Assembly (NCBI RefSeq): GCF_009709555.1
Contig: NZ_WJBG01000182.1
Location: 62,001 to 126,000, forward strand
Direction of reading: 5' to 3'
DNA from: Streptomyces blattellae
GTDB lineage: Bacteria; Actinomycetota; Actinomycetes; Streptomycetales; Streptomycetaceae
DNA length: 64,000 nucleotides
Below are positions 25,593 to 33,671 of this stretch, one piece after another. The first letter of the stretch is position 1, and every line of letters begins with the position of its first letter. The notes beneath the pieces were generated by a model, which saw only the letters and a list, made by a program, of their open reading frames with translations, was not told where the DNA came from and made no database searches. The position numbers and the translations under genes were made by a program.

Positions 25593-26266
25593 CAGACTCG
25601 CACCGGTTCCCGCCCCGCGATCACATCCACCTTGCGAGCGAGGACAGACGGCACCTGGCTGTGCTGCCGGTGCAGGTCGGCCTTCTCCGGAGACACGTAC
25701 TGCATGAGGTGCAGCAGAGTGTCGAAGTCCTGAGCCAGGTGGCGGTGGCAGATCCGCTCGTGGTGGCCGATGCGGTTGCGGAACTTGCGTACGTAGTCGA
25801 GCTGTTGCTGGAGCGCACCGCGTCGGCCGCGGTAGCCGCGGAACGTGTGCCGAAGGGCGGGGTTCCAGAACTGCATCTCGTAGTTGAGACCGCGGCCGGT
25901 CAGGCCGACCCAGAAGCCGAGCGTCAGCTTCGCCACCATGTCGTCCGCGGTGTAGCCGACGCCGTACTCCCGGTGGAGGTCCTGCTGGGCGCTGCGCACC
26001 TGCTCGTGGCCCTTGGTGGTCAGCAGGACGCGCGGTGAGTCCCACCAGTCGGCACGGTTGTACCGGCCGCTCAGCCTGGCGTGGAACGAGTTCCGCATGG
26101 CGACCTCGAAATCCCGAAGGATGCCAAGGAAGGCGCGGGAGATCTCGCCATCCCAGCAGTAGAGGCGCAGCGCCATGGCCAGGTCGCCGCCGCATTCGTC
26201 GAGAAACGGCTGGAACCGCTCGGCCGAGATCGCGTCGACGATCTGCTTGGCCTCGTCCTCTGTCAC
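25592..26266 (-). CDS. Abi-family HEPN-type protein
   Basis: 224 residues from GTG 26266 (GGGAGGGG 6 nt upstream). All-helical Abi_2-like protein: LYCWDGEISRAFLGILRDFE and VAMRNSFHARLSGRYNRADW, then DYVRKFRNRIGHHERICHRH with the HEPN motif R-N-x3-H that forms the RNase active site in Abi/RloC/LsoA-type proteins. Such proteins cut RNA and cause abortive infection. It is first in an operon with the methyltransferase fusion (4-nt overlap) and lies directly upstream of the type I system. Confidence 0.8.
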   Translation of the reverse strand: MTEDEAKQIVDAISAERFQPFLDECGGDLAMALRLYCWDGEISRAFLGILRDFEVAMRNSFHARLSGRYNRADWWDSPRVLLTTKGHEQVRSAQQDLHREYGVGYTADDMVAKLTLGFWVGLTGRGLNYEMQFWNPALRHTFRGYRGRRGALQQQLDYVRKFRNRIGHHERICHRHLAQDFDTLLHLMQYVSPEKADLHRQHSQVPSVLARKVDVIAGREPVRV

Positions 26267-26587
26267 CGCTGCCCCTCCCTTGGATGAAAGCTTCCGTGTT
26301 AGCCTCGGAACCGTGCGCCCCGGAGCACTGTCACTGCATTGCACACAGCCCGGGGCACAGCTCTTTCCGGAGCCCGGCGAGAGGGCACAAGTCAACTGCG
26401 CGGCAACCTGACTGCGGTCCCACTTTCAACTCTGATCACGTTAGTCTCTGGGGATCTTGTTGCGCAATAGCGTTCCTGAGAAGTGGACTTCTCAGAGCTT
26501 AGCCGACCGTTACTAGCAATCGTGAGGCGGGCGTGCCCTTCAGAGCTGCTGGCTCAGGCCCAAAGCCGAGGTCATAACCTGGACCGC
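26267..26587. other. Divergent promoter region with a perfect palindrome
   Basis: Right end of the defence island. Positions 26476-26495 are CTGAGAAGT-GG-ACTTCTCAG, a perfect 9-bp inverted repeat 92 bp before the PadR start, a candidate operator. The region is AT-richer than its surroundings. No gene is visible. Confidence 0.6.
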
Positions 26588-27229
26588 ATGTCAGCGATCC
26601 GTCTCCTCGTGCTCGGTGCGGTCCGTCAGCACGGGCGGGCCCATGGGTACCAGGTGCGCAACGACCTGGAGTACTGGGGTGCGCACGAGTGGTCCAACGC
26701 CAAGCCCGGCTCGATCTACCACGCCCTGAAGCAGATGGCGAAACAGGGGCTGCTGCACGCGCACGAGATCGCGCCGTCCACGGCCGGCGGGCCGCCGAGG
26801 ACCGAGTACGAGATCACCGGCAAGGGCACCGAGGAGTACCTCCGGCTGGTGCGCGAGGCGCTCACCTCGTACGACCAGAAGGTGGACGTCAAGTCGGCCG
26901 CCATCGGCTTCATGGTGGACCTGCCGAGGGCCGAGGCGGTGGCCCTCCTCAAGGAGCGGATCCGGCGGATCGAGGAGTGGCGCGGGGCCGTCACCGAGCA
27001 CTACATCCCCGAGAGCGGCCCCGAACAGCTCGGTCACATCGGCGAGATCATGAACCTCTGGGTCCACAGCGCCGACGCCGAGGCCGCGTGGGCGCTGGGC
27101 CTCATCGAGCGGATCGAGGGCGGGGCGTACACGTTCGCGGGGGAGGGCGAGCCGTTCGTCGGTGTCCTCGCCAAGGGGCAGGAGAACCCGTATGCGACGG
27201 GGGAGTCCGATCCCGAGGAAGGCCGCTGA
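26588..27229 (+). CDS. PadR-family transcriptional regulator
   Basis: 213 residues from ATG 26588. Winged helix: MSAIRLLVLGAVRQHGRAHG, YQVRNDLEYWGAHEWSNAKP, GSIYHALKQMAKQGLLHAHE, RTEYEITGKGTEEYLRLVRE; C-terminal dimer helices follow. TAACCT (26575-26580) ends 7 nt before the ATG and there is no ribosome binding site, so it may be leaderless. It normally represses an adjacent ABC exporter; here the exporter genes are broken (27818-29028). Confidence 0.92.
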   Translation: MSAIRLLVLGAVRQHGRAHGYQVRNDLEYWGAHEWSNAKPGSIYHALKQMAKQGLLHAHEIAPSTAGGPPRTEYEITGKGTEEYLRLVREALTSYDQKVDVKSAAIGFMVDLPRAEAVALLKERIRRIEEWRGAVTEHYIPESGPEQLGHIGEIMNLWVHSADAEAAWALGLIERIEGGAYTFAGEGEPFVGVLAKGQENPYATGESDPEEGR

Positions 27230-27255
27230 GCGGGCCCGGCTGGTCGACCGTACGG

Positions 27256-27516
27256 CTATCGCGCGCGATCGCTTCGGCCGACCGAGAGCACATCGACGGT
27301 CACGGTTTTGTCCTGGACCTCGTACAGGACGCGGTAGTAGCCGAGCAGGAGCCTGTGCATGTCACTGCCGCCGAGGCGCGAGGCATTGGTCGGGCGGGGA
27401 TTGTCCGCCAGGTCGTAGACCCCTGCTGTGATGAGCACAGCCGCGTCCGGGTGCCGTTCGTTCAGGGCGGCGAGTTGATCGACGGCGACATCGGACCAGA
27501 CGATCTCGTACGTCAC
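27256..27516 (-). CDS. relE: RelE/ParE-family toxin
   Basis: 86 residues: MTYEIVWSDVAVDQLAALNE, then SRLGGSDMHRLLLGYYRVLY and the C-terminal VDVLSVGRSDRAR. This is the RelE fold with the basic R-x(n)-Y-R-V-x-Y strand. Overlaps the antitoxin by 4 nt. RelE toxins cleave mRNA on ribosomes. The pair sits where the front of an ABC ATPase gene should be. Confidence 0.9.
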   Translation of the reverse strand: MTYEIVWSDVAVDQLAALNERHPDAAVLITAGVYDLADNPRPTNASRLGGSDMHRLLLGYYRVLYEVQDKTVTVDVLSVGRSDRAR

Positions 27517-27788
27517 CTCTTGACGGTCCCATCAGGGTTCAGGCCAAAGCGAGCTGCCACCTCGGTGTGGGACACGCGGCGCGTGGTCTGAGCCTTGCTC
27601 TCCTCGGCGGCGGCGAGGTCGCGGGCGTCCTCAAGGGCCTGGAAGTAGTCCAGCACCTCTATGGGGATCACGGCGGCGACGGGCGTGCCGTGGTCGGTGA
27701 TCTCGACGGTCTTCCCGCCGTGACGCACTTCGTTCACGACCTTGCCGAGATTGTTGCGCGCGTCCGTGAGTGTGTAAGTGGCGTCCAT
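27513..27788 (-). CDS. Phd/YefM-family antitoxin
   Basis: 91 residues from ATG 27788: MDATYTLTDARNNLGKVVNE then VRHGGKTVEITDHGTPVAAV, the Phd/YefM DNA-binding and dimerisation motif; a C-terminal toxin-binding tail follows (SHTEVAARFGLNPDGTVKR). No ribosome binding site; TAGGAT ends 7 nt before the ATG (leaderless). A perfect palindrome overlaps this -10 (27797-27813), as expected for autorepression. Confidence 0.92.
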   Translation of the reverse strand: MDATYTLTDARNNLGKVVNEVRHGGKTVEITDHGTPVAAVIPIEVLDYFQALEDARDLAAAEESKAQTTRRVSHTEVAARFGLNPDGTVKR

Positions 27789-27796
27789 GCGGCATA

Positions 27797-27813
27797 TCCT
27801 ACATTTTGTAGGA
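27797..27813 (-). promoter_or_regulatory. Operator/promoter of the Phd-RelE module
   Basis: TCCTACA-TTT-TGTAGGA, perfect 7-bp arms. It contains most of the predicted -10 (TAGGAT on the minus strand, 27801-27796) of the leaderless antitoxin transcript. Confidence 0.75.
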
Positions 27814-27817
27814 AGCT

Positions 27818-28235
27818 CTGTCCATGGAACCGTCGACGCCCCGGTCGTTCTCACCGCCCAGTACCTCGTGAGGCCGATCAGCTCGCCGACCGCATCTCGG
27901 TCGTCGACTACGGCCGCGTCATCGCCGACGGCACGGCGGACGGGCTGAAGCGGCTGACCGGCGGCGACCGTATCGACGTCGTGCTGCGCGACGCCGGACA
28001 ACTGGGAGCCACCGCCGCCCTGTTGCCCGTACCGGAGGACGACATCACGCTCGACCCCGACCGCCGGCCGCTCAGCGCCCCGGTCACCGACCGGATGGCG
28101 GCGCTCTCCGGGGTCGTACGGGCCCTGGAGGCGGCCGGGATCGAGGCCGAGGACATCGCGCTGCGGCGCCCGACGCTGGACGAGGTGTTCCTGCATCTGA
28201 CGGGACGGGACGACCGTACGAAGGAGGCCGCGTGA
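27818..28235 (+). pseudogene. ABC exporter ATPase, C-terminal remnant with frameshift
   Basis: Only the last third of a DrrA-type ATPase remains. TVDAPVVLTAQYL (H-loop region) is followed by a one-base loss at about 27867-27872, then, in the next frame, EADQLADRISVVDYGRVIAD and the C-terminal ALRRPTLDEVFLHLTGRDDR. Walker A, signature and Walker B are gone. The Phd-RelE module occupies their place between PadR and this remnant, so the loss and the toxin-antitoxin arrival were probably one event. Confidence 0.85.
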
Positions 28236-29028
28236 CCGCGTACGCACTGACCGACTCCTGGACCATGACCCGCCGCGAACTCGCCCACTGGGCACGGCAG
28301 CCGGTCCAGCTGATCGTCCAGCTCGTGTTCCCTGTGATGCTGCTGGTGATGTTCGGCTACCTCATCGGCGGCGGCCGGGGCGTGCGGGGCGACTACATCG
28401 ACTACCTGGTGCCGGGCATGCTCGCGCTCACCATGGCCTTCGGCCTGGAGGCCACGATGATCGCCGTCACCCAGGACCTCAACAAGGGCGTCATCGACCT
28501 CCCCCACTCTCGAATTCGCTCAAGCGGGGGGACCCCCATCGCTCGATGCCGATGACCAACGGGGCGGTACTGGTGGGCCGTTCGACCGCCGACATGCTTC
28601 AGTCGGCAGTCACCCTGGCGGTGATGACCGGTGTCGGCCACGCACTCGGCTGGCGGGCGCACGGCTCGCCGGCGGGCTTCCTGGGGGCGATCGGCCTGCT
28701 CCTGCTGTTCCGGTTCGCGATGCTGTGGATCGGCATCCACCTGGCGATGGTGGCGGGGAAGCCGGAGATGGTGCAGGCCGTCCAGATCCTGGTCTGGCCG
28801 GTCGGCTTCCTCTCCAACGCCTTCGCCGTCCCCGGCTCCATGCCCGACTGGCTGGGCAGGGTCGTCGAGTGGAACCCGATGTCCCAGACGGCGACCGCGG
28901 TACGGGACCTGTTCGGCACCCAGGGCGGCGAGCCGGGCCACCTCTGGGCAGCGGTCGTATGGCCACTGGTCCTGCTGGCGGTCTTCTTCCCGCTGGCGGT
29001 ACGGCGGTTCGGGCGGCTCGGCCGCTGA
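28232..29028 (+). pseudogene. ABC exporter permease (DrrB-like) broken by mini-insert
   Basis: ABC2-type permease. The N-terminal part MTAYALTDSWTMTRRELAHW ... ALTMAFGLEATMIAVTQDLN runs to NKGVID, then a 41-nt palindromic insert shifts the frame to a stop at about 28553. The remainder MPMTNGAVLVGRSTADMLQS ... VVWPLVLLAVFFPLAVRRFG is intact in another frame. Deleting 28499-28539 restores NKGVIDRSMPMTN exactly. Overlaps the ATPase remnant by 4 nt (GTGA), the original operon layout. Confidence 0.85.
28499..28539. repeat. Dispersed palindromic mini-element inserted in permease gene
   Basis: Begins CTCCCCCACTCTCG and ends AAGCGGGGGGACCCCCAT; the outer arms pair (CCCCCaCTC with GAGCGGGGG-like). 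The same element occurs at 63260-63299. I recognise it as a short repeat widely dispersed in Streptomyces genomes. Its 41 nt are the exact cause of the permease frameshift. Confidence 0.8.
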
Positions 29029-29114
29029 GCAGGGCGGGTGAGGGGCGGCAGCGCCGTCGACGACCCAGCCAGCCACCGGCCGCAGCAAGCGAACCGCGAC
29101 AGCCGGCGGTGCGC

Positions 29115-30509
29115 TCAGTGATGGAAGCCGGTGGCCGCCTCCCTGTCTCGCGTCAGGGGGCGCGGCTGCCGGCGCAGCTCCGGCAGCAGGCGGCCGAGAT
29201 CCTCGACGAACAGCTCGGCGAGGTCGGCCGAGAAGCCGTTGCGGCAGACGACCCGCAGGACGGACAGGTCCTCGCGGTTCGGCGGGAAGGTGTACGCGGG
29301 CACCAGCCAGCCCCGCTCGCGCAGCCGCCGGGAGACGTCGAAGACGTCGTACGACGTCACGTCCGGGCCGGTCGTGAAGGCGAAGACGGGCAGCTGGTCG
29401 CCGCGGGTCAGCAGCCGGAAGTCGCCGAGCGCGGCGACGCGTCCGGCCAGGCCCCGGGCCACGTCCCGGGTGGACTGCTGCACGGCCCGGTAGCCCTCGC
29501 GGCCCAGCCGCAGAAACGTGTAGTACTGCGCGACCACTTGGGCGCCGGGGCGGGAGAAGTTGAGTGCGAAGGTGGGCATGTCGCCGCCCAGGTAGTTCAC
29601 GCGGAAGACGAGTTCCTCGGGCAGTTCGGCGGGCGAGCGCCACAGGGCCCAGCCGACGCCCGGGTAGACGAGCCCGTACTTGTGGCCCGAGGTGTTGATC
29701 GACGCCACGCGCGGGAGACGGAAGTCCCACACCAGGTCCTCGTCGAGGAAGGGCGCCACCATCGCGCCGGAGGCGCCGTCGACATGCACCGGGATGTCGA
29801 GGCCGGTGCGCGCCTGGAAGTCGTCCAGGGCCGCGCACAGGTCCGCGACGGGCTCGTACGAGCCGTCGAAGGTGGAGCCGAGGACGCCGACGACCCCGAT
29901 GGTGTTCTCGTCGCACAGCGCGGCGGCGGCCTGCGGATCGAGGTGGAACCGGTCGCCGTCCATGGGGACCTGGCGGGCCTCGACCTCCCAGAAGGTGCAG
30001 AACTTGTCCCAGCAGACCTGGACGTTGACGCCCATCACGAGATTGGGTCGGCCGCCCTGGTTCCGTTTGCTCCAGCGCCGCTTCAGCGCCATCCCCGCGA
30101 GCATGCACGCCTCGCTCGAACCGGTCGTCGAGCAGCCCACGGCCGCCGCCGGGTCGGGCGCGTTCCACAGGTCGGCGAGCATCGCCACACAGCGCCGCTC
30201 CAGCTCGGCGGTGCGCGGGTACTCGTCCTTGTCGATCATGTTCTTGTCCCGGCACTCCGCCATCAGGATCCCGGCCTGCGGCTCCATCCAGGTGGTGACG
30301 AAGGTGGCGAGGTTGAGCCGCGCATTGCCGTCCAGCATCAGCTCGTCGTGGACGAGTTGATACGCCGTCGTGGGCGACATGGGGCTGTCCGGGAGCCGGT
30401 GCTGGGGCGGGGCCTGGGTCATACCGGCGACCGGGTTGGCCTCCCCGTAGAAGGGGTTGACGGCGAGGGGGCGCTCGTCGGGCTCGGCTGTGCCTTTGTG
30501 GAGGGGCAT
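29115..30509 (-). CDS. gadB: Glutamate decarboxylase
   Basis: 464 residues from ATG 30509 (GCGAGG 5 nt upstream), as long as E. coli GadB. PLP-dependent group II decarboxylase: TTGSSEACMLAGMALKRRW, PVHVDGASGAMVAPFLDEDL (PLP-ring Asp), and SINTSGHKYGLVYPGVGWAL with the Schiff-base Lys (about residue 277). Converts glutamate to GABA and CO2 and consumes a proton, aiding acid tolerance. No glutamate/GABA antiporter is adjacent. C-terminus lacks nothing obvious. Confidence 0.95.
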   Translation of the reverse strand: MPLHKGTAEPDERPLAVNPFYGEANPVAGMTQAPPQHRLPDSPMSPTTAYQLVHDELMLDGNARLNLATFVTTWMEPQAGILMAECRDKNMIDKDEYPRTAELERRCVAMLADLWNAPDPAAAVGCSTTGSSEACMLAGMALKRRWSKRNQGGRPNLVMGVNVQVCWDKFCTFWEVEARQVPMDGDRFHLDPQAAAALCDENTIGVVGVLGSTFDGSYEPVADLCAALDDFQARTGLDIPVHVDGASGAMVAPFLDEDLVWDFRLPRVASINTSGHKYGLVYPGVGWALWRSPAELPEELVFRVNYLGGDMPTFALNFSRPGAQVVAQYYTFLRLGREGYRAVQQSTRDVARGLAGRVAALGDFRLLTRGDQLPVFAFTTGPDVTSYDVFDVSRRLRERGWLVPAYTFPPNREDLSVLRVVCRNGFSADLAELFVEDLGRLLPELRRQPRPLTRDREAATGFHH

Positions 30510-30596
30510 GGGGGCCTCGCAGCAAGGGGGAGGGCCGTGGGGCTTTACCGGTCTCACTGCGAGGGTACGGACGAAACGGGCAAGCCGCCCGGTGGT

Positions 30597-31211
30597 TCAC
30601 ACGTCGAGCAGGCTCCTCAGGTCGAAGGTGACGGGGAACGGGACCTCGGCGCTGAGCTTGCCCGTGTGCACGGGGCGGTCCGTCCGGGGAACGAAGACGC
30701 CGGTGTCTTCGTCGCGCCGGAACTCGTGCACCTCCGGAGCGTCGTTCTCACCGCGTTCGACGCGCCAGTAGTGGGCGATTCCGGCCCCGGCGTACAAGGC
30801 AGGTTTGAGAAAGCGATCCATGCCTCGGGAGCGCGGCGAGACCACCTCAACGGCGAGGACCACGCACGCGCCCGGTGTGCAGTCCATGGTACGGACATCT
30901 ACGCCAGTCTTGTCGTACACAACGATGTCCGGCCTGGGGATGTTGTTGTCGTCGAATTGGGTCCAGCGCTCCGTGTCGGTGCCAAATGGAGGTTGCTGGG
31001 CACTCCTCAGATGGAAGTACAGCTCGTTACGGACCCGGTCGTGCCACCAACTGCCCACCCCACGTACCACGATCTTCCCATCCACCAGTTCCCAGTCGAA
31101 CGGGACGTCCAACTCCTTGACCTGGTCCCAGGTCCAGCCCTCCTCGGGCGGGAACATCCAGTTGTCAGGAGTGGCCCGCGTGTGCTGCTCGGTGTGTGCC
31201 TCTGCGGCCAT
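30597..31211 (-). CDS. Uma2-family (DUF820) protein, PD-(D/E)xK fold
   Basis: 204 residues from ATG 31211 (GGGAG 5 nt upstream). WELVDGKIVVRGVGSWWHDR, NIPRPDIVVYDKTGVDVRTM and VVLAVEVVSPRSRGMDRFLK carry the restriction-fold residues (E, D, E-x-V); KPALYAGAGIAHYWRVERGE is the usual Uma2 helix. Very common in Streptomyces and cyanobacteria; its biological role is unproven. No partner gene nearby. Confidence 0.88.
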   Translation of the reverse strand: MAAEAHTEQHTRATPDNWMFPPEEGWTWDQVKELDVPFDWELVDGKIVVRGVGSWWHDRVRNELYFHLRSAQQPPFGTDTERWTQFDDNNIPRPDIVVYDKTGVDVRTMDCTPGACVVLAVEVVSPRSRGMDRFLKPALYAGAGIAHYWRVERGENDAPEVHEFRRDEDTGVFVPRTDRPVHTGKLSAEVPFPVTFDLRSLLDV

Positions 31212-31334
31212 GACTGCTCCCATGGGGAAGATCGTGTGTGGCGGCGCTCGTGTCTGTACCCGCTACGACGCTACCGCCACACGTACGAGTGAAGCGGCAT
31301 CGTTCCTGCATACGGGTGCAGGCAGGAATCGGGC

Positions 31335-31365
31335 TTGCACCTCACGCCACGTGAGGCCCCAGCCT
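31335..31365 (+). promoter_or_regulatory. tipA-type promoter with MerR operator
   Basis: -35 TTGCAC (31335-31340), 19-bp spacer, -10 CAGCCT (31360-31365). The spacer region holds the perfect palindrome CCTCACG-CCA-CGTGAGG (31340-31356). The over-long spacer is the hallmark of MerR-activated promoters, and the text closely matches the S. lividans ptipA as I know it. Confidence 0.85.
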
Positions 31366-31395
31366 GGAGCGCGCAACCCGAAGGGAGCGGAACCC

Positions 31396-32157
31396 GTGAG
31401 CTACTCGGTGGGCCAGGTGGCCGGATTCGCCGGCGTGACCGTGCGCACGCTGCACCACTACGACGACATCGGCCTGCTCGTCCCCGGCGAGCGCAGCCAC
31501 GCGGGGCACCGGCGCTACGGCGACGCCGACCTCGACCGGCTGCAGCAGATCCTGTTCTACCGCGAACTCGGCTTCCCGCTCGACGAGGTCGCCGCCCTGC
31601 TAGACGACCCGGAAGCGGACCCACGCGCACACCTGCGCCGCCGGCACGAACTGCTGACCGCCCGGATCGAGAAGCTACGGAAGATGGCGGCGGCCGTGGA
31701 ACACGCCATGGAGGCACGCAAGATGGGCATCGACCTCACCCCCGAGGAGAAGTTCGAGGTGTTCGGGGACAAGGACCCCGAGCAGTACGCCGAGGAGGCG
31801 GAACAGCGCTGGGGCGGCACGCGGGCGTACGCCGAGTCACAGCGCCGCGCCGCGAGCCACACCAAGGAGGACTGGCGGCGCATGCAGGCCGAGGTGGCCG
31901 ACTGGGGCGAGCGCTACGACACCCTGATGACCGCCGACGAGCCGCCCACCGGCGAACGGGCCATAGACATGGCCGAGGAACACCGGCGGCACATCACCGA
32001 GTGGTTCTACGAGTGCACGTACGAAATCCACACGGGACTGGCCGAGATGTACGTCTCCGACGAGCGTTTCAAGGCGTTCTACGACTCCATGCGCCCGGGT
32101 CTCGCCGAACACCTCAGGGACGCGATCACGGCGAACGCGGCCCGGCACAGCTCGTAA
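31396..32157 (+). CDS. tipA: TipA-type MerR-family regulator, thiopeptide-binding
   Basis: 253 residues from GTG 31396, the length of TipAL. N-terminal MerR HTH (YSVGQVAGFAGVTVRTLHHY, LLVPGERSHAGHRRYGDADL), a coiled coil, and the TipAS domain with MGIDLTPEEKFEVFGDKDPE and HITEWFYECTYEIHTGLAEM. The Cys in YEC corresponds to the residue that covalently binds thiostrepton in TipAS. Autoactivates from the palindromic promoter at 31335. A shorter TipAS product may arise from an internal start. Confidence 0.93.
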   Translation: MSYSVGQVAGFAGVTVRTLHHYDDIGLLVPGERSHAGHRRYGDADLDRLQQILFYRELGFPLDEVAALLDDPEADPRAHLRRRHELLTARIEKLRKMAAAVEHAMEARKMGIDLTPEEKFEVFGDKDPEQYAEEAEQRWGGTRAYAESQRRAASHTKEDWRRMQAEVADWGERYDTLMTADEPPTGERAIDMAEEHRRHITEWFYECTYEIHTGLAEMYVSDERFKAFYDSMRPGLAEHLRDAITANAARHSS

Positions 32158-32178
32158 CCCCCTGGCCCGGGCGTCGCC

Positions 32179-32544
32179 CTACTCCCGGGCCAGGACCACA
32201 GCCGTCCCGTACGCGCACACCTCCGTGCCGACGTCCGCGGCCTCCGTCACATCGAAGCGGAACATCAGCACTCCATTGGCCCCACGCGCGCGTGCCTGCT
32301 CGACGAGTCGTTCCATGGCCTGGTTCCGGGTCTGCACCAGCGTCTTCGTCAGCCCTCTGAGCTCACCGCCGATCATCGACTTCAGCCCGGCGCCGATCTG
32401 ACTGCCCAGGTGCCGCGACCGCACGGTCAGCCCGAAGACCTCGCCCAGAACTTCCTGGACGCGGTATCCGGGGACGTCGTTCGTCGTGACGACCAATACG
32501 TCCGGCTGGGGCCCCTGGCCGCCGCCGTAGTCCTCGATGCCCAT
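32179..32544 (-). CDS. YbjQ/UPF0145 family protein
   Basis: 121 residues from ATG 32544. LVVTTNDVPGYRVQEVLGEV, FGLTVRSRHLGSQIGAGLKS and RNQAMERLVEQARARGANGV are the YbjQ (heavy-metal-binding-like) signature of a small pentameric beta/alpha protein. Function unknown. Convergent with tipA (21 bp apart). Confidence 0.9.
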   Translation of the reverse strand: MGIEDYGGGQGPQPDVLVVTTNDVPGYRVQEVLGEVFGLTVRSRHLGSQIGAGLKSMIGGELRGLTKTLVQTRNQAMERLVEQARARGANGVLMFRFDVTEAADVGTEVCAYGTAVVLARE

Positions 32545-32682
32545 GACCCACAGCTTCGCCTCAGTCGCCGCACAGTGCATCCTGGAGACCCCGGTGGAAC
32601 CTGGGACGGACACTGTGCGTTGATAGCTTTGTCCGGCCGAACCGGCCACCGTACTTCCCAACCCCTCAGGAGCCCCGGAACC

Positions 32683-33558
32683 GTGACGACGCTTGCCGCC
32701 CTCGGACCGAGCTGGCTGGACCCGAACACTCTGCTGGACGACTTCGGGATCTGGGGCCTGCTCATCATCGTCTTCGCGGAATCGGGGCTGCTCATCGGCT
32801 TCTTCCTGCCCGGTGACTCCCTGCTGTTCACGACGGGTCTGCTGATCACGGGGAACCAGCTGGACTTCCCCCTGTGGGGCGCTATCGCCCTGATCTGCGT
32901 CGCCGCGATCCTCGGCGACCAGGCGGGTTACATGTTCGGCAAGAAGGTCGGCCCGTCGCTGTTCAACCGCCCGGACTCCCGCCTCTTCAAGCAGGAGAAC
33001 GTCACCAAGGCCCACGAGTTCTTCGAGAAGTACGGCCCCAGGTCCCTGATCCTGGCCCGTTTCGTGCCCGTCGTGCGCACCTTCACGCCGATCATCGCCG
33101 GCGTCAGCGGCATGCCGTACCGCTCGTTCCTGATCTACAACGTCGTCGGCGGCATCCTGTGGGGCGCCGGCGTGACCCTGCTCGGCTCCTGGCTCGGTAA
33201 CATCGAGTTCGTCGAGACGAACATCGAATACATCCTCGTCCTGATCGTCTTCCTCTCGGTGCTCCCGATCATCATCGAGTTCCTCCGGGCCCGCTCCAAG
33301 AACAAGAAGACCCCGCCCCAGCAGCCGCAGCCGCAGGCGCCCCAGCCCCAGGTCATGGACGACGCCACGACCCAACTCCGCCGCATCCCGCCGACGGACC
33401 AGGGCCAGCAGCAGTACGGCGACCGGCAGTACGGCGACTACTACAACCAGCCCCAGCCCCAGCAGTCCTACGCCCCGCAGTACCCGCAGCAGTACCCCCA
33501 GGGACAGGGCTACCAGCAGCAGTACCCGTACAACGACAACGGCTACCAGCAGAACTAG
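32683..33558 (+). CDS. DedA-family membrane protein
   Basis: 291 residues from GTG 32683 (AGGAG 10 nt upstream). SNARE-associated/VTT domain with five to six membrane segments: FGIWGLLIIVFAESGLLIGF, FLPGDSLLFTTGLLI, the signature GDQAGYMFGKKVGPSLFN and ARFVPVVRTFTPIIAGVSGM. DedA proteins act in lipid-carrier (undecaprenyl-phosphate) or phospholipid flipping. The C-terminal 75 residues are a Gln/Pro/Tyr-rich tail (QQYGDRQYGDYYNQPQPQQS) seen in Streptomyces forms. Confidence 0.92.
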   Translation: MTTLAALGPSWLDPNTLLDDFGIWGLLIIVFAESGLLIGFFLPGDSLLFTTGLLITGNQLDFPLWGAIALICVAAILGDQAGYMFGKKVGPSLFNRPDSRLFKQENVTKAHEFFEKYGPRSLILARFVPVVRTFTPIIAGVSGMPYRSFLIYNVVGGILWGAGVTLLGSWLGNIEFVETNIEYILVLIVFLSVLPIIIEFLRARSKNKKTPPQQPQPQAPQPQVMDDATTQLRRIPPTDQGQQQYGDRQYGDYYNQPQPQQSYAPQYPQQYPQGQGYQQQYPYNDNGYQQN

Positions 33559-33577
33559 CGGAACCAGGGGATGTGAA

Positions 33578-33640
33578 GCGCCCCGTCAGGGGCGCGGGGA
33601 ACTGCGCGATCAACCACACGTCACCCGCACCCGCACCCGC
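33578..33640. repeat. Terminator hairpin plus dispersed Streptomyces repeat
   Basis: 33578-33595 is GCGCCCC-GTCA-GGGGCGC, a perfect 7-bp stem between the convergent dedA and thrE genes and probably a two-way terminator. It continues as GGGAACTGCGCGATCAACCA and a CACCCG-rich tail, a dispersed block I recognise from many Streptomyces intergenic regions. Confidence 0.7.
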
Positions 33641-33671
33641 ACGGGAACAGAACCCCCGAGCTACCAGGCGC

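Noticed and set aside
26483..26587. Upstream extension of the PadR gene to GTG 26483
   Set aside because: It would put the perfect palindrome 26476-26495 at the start codon and add an unusual N-terminus; ATG 26588 begins exactly at the conserved PadR text.
28725..31292. 855-codon plus-strand frame across glutamate decarboxylase and the Uma2 gene
   Set aside because: It covers two well-supported genes on the other strand and has amino-acid composition typical of antisense GC-rich frames.
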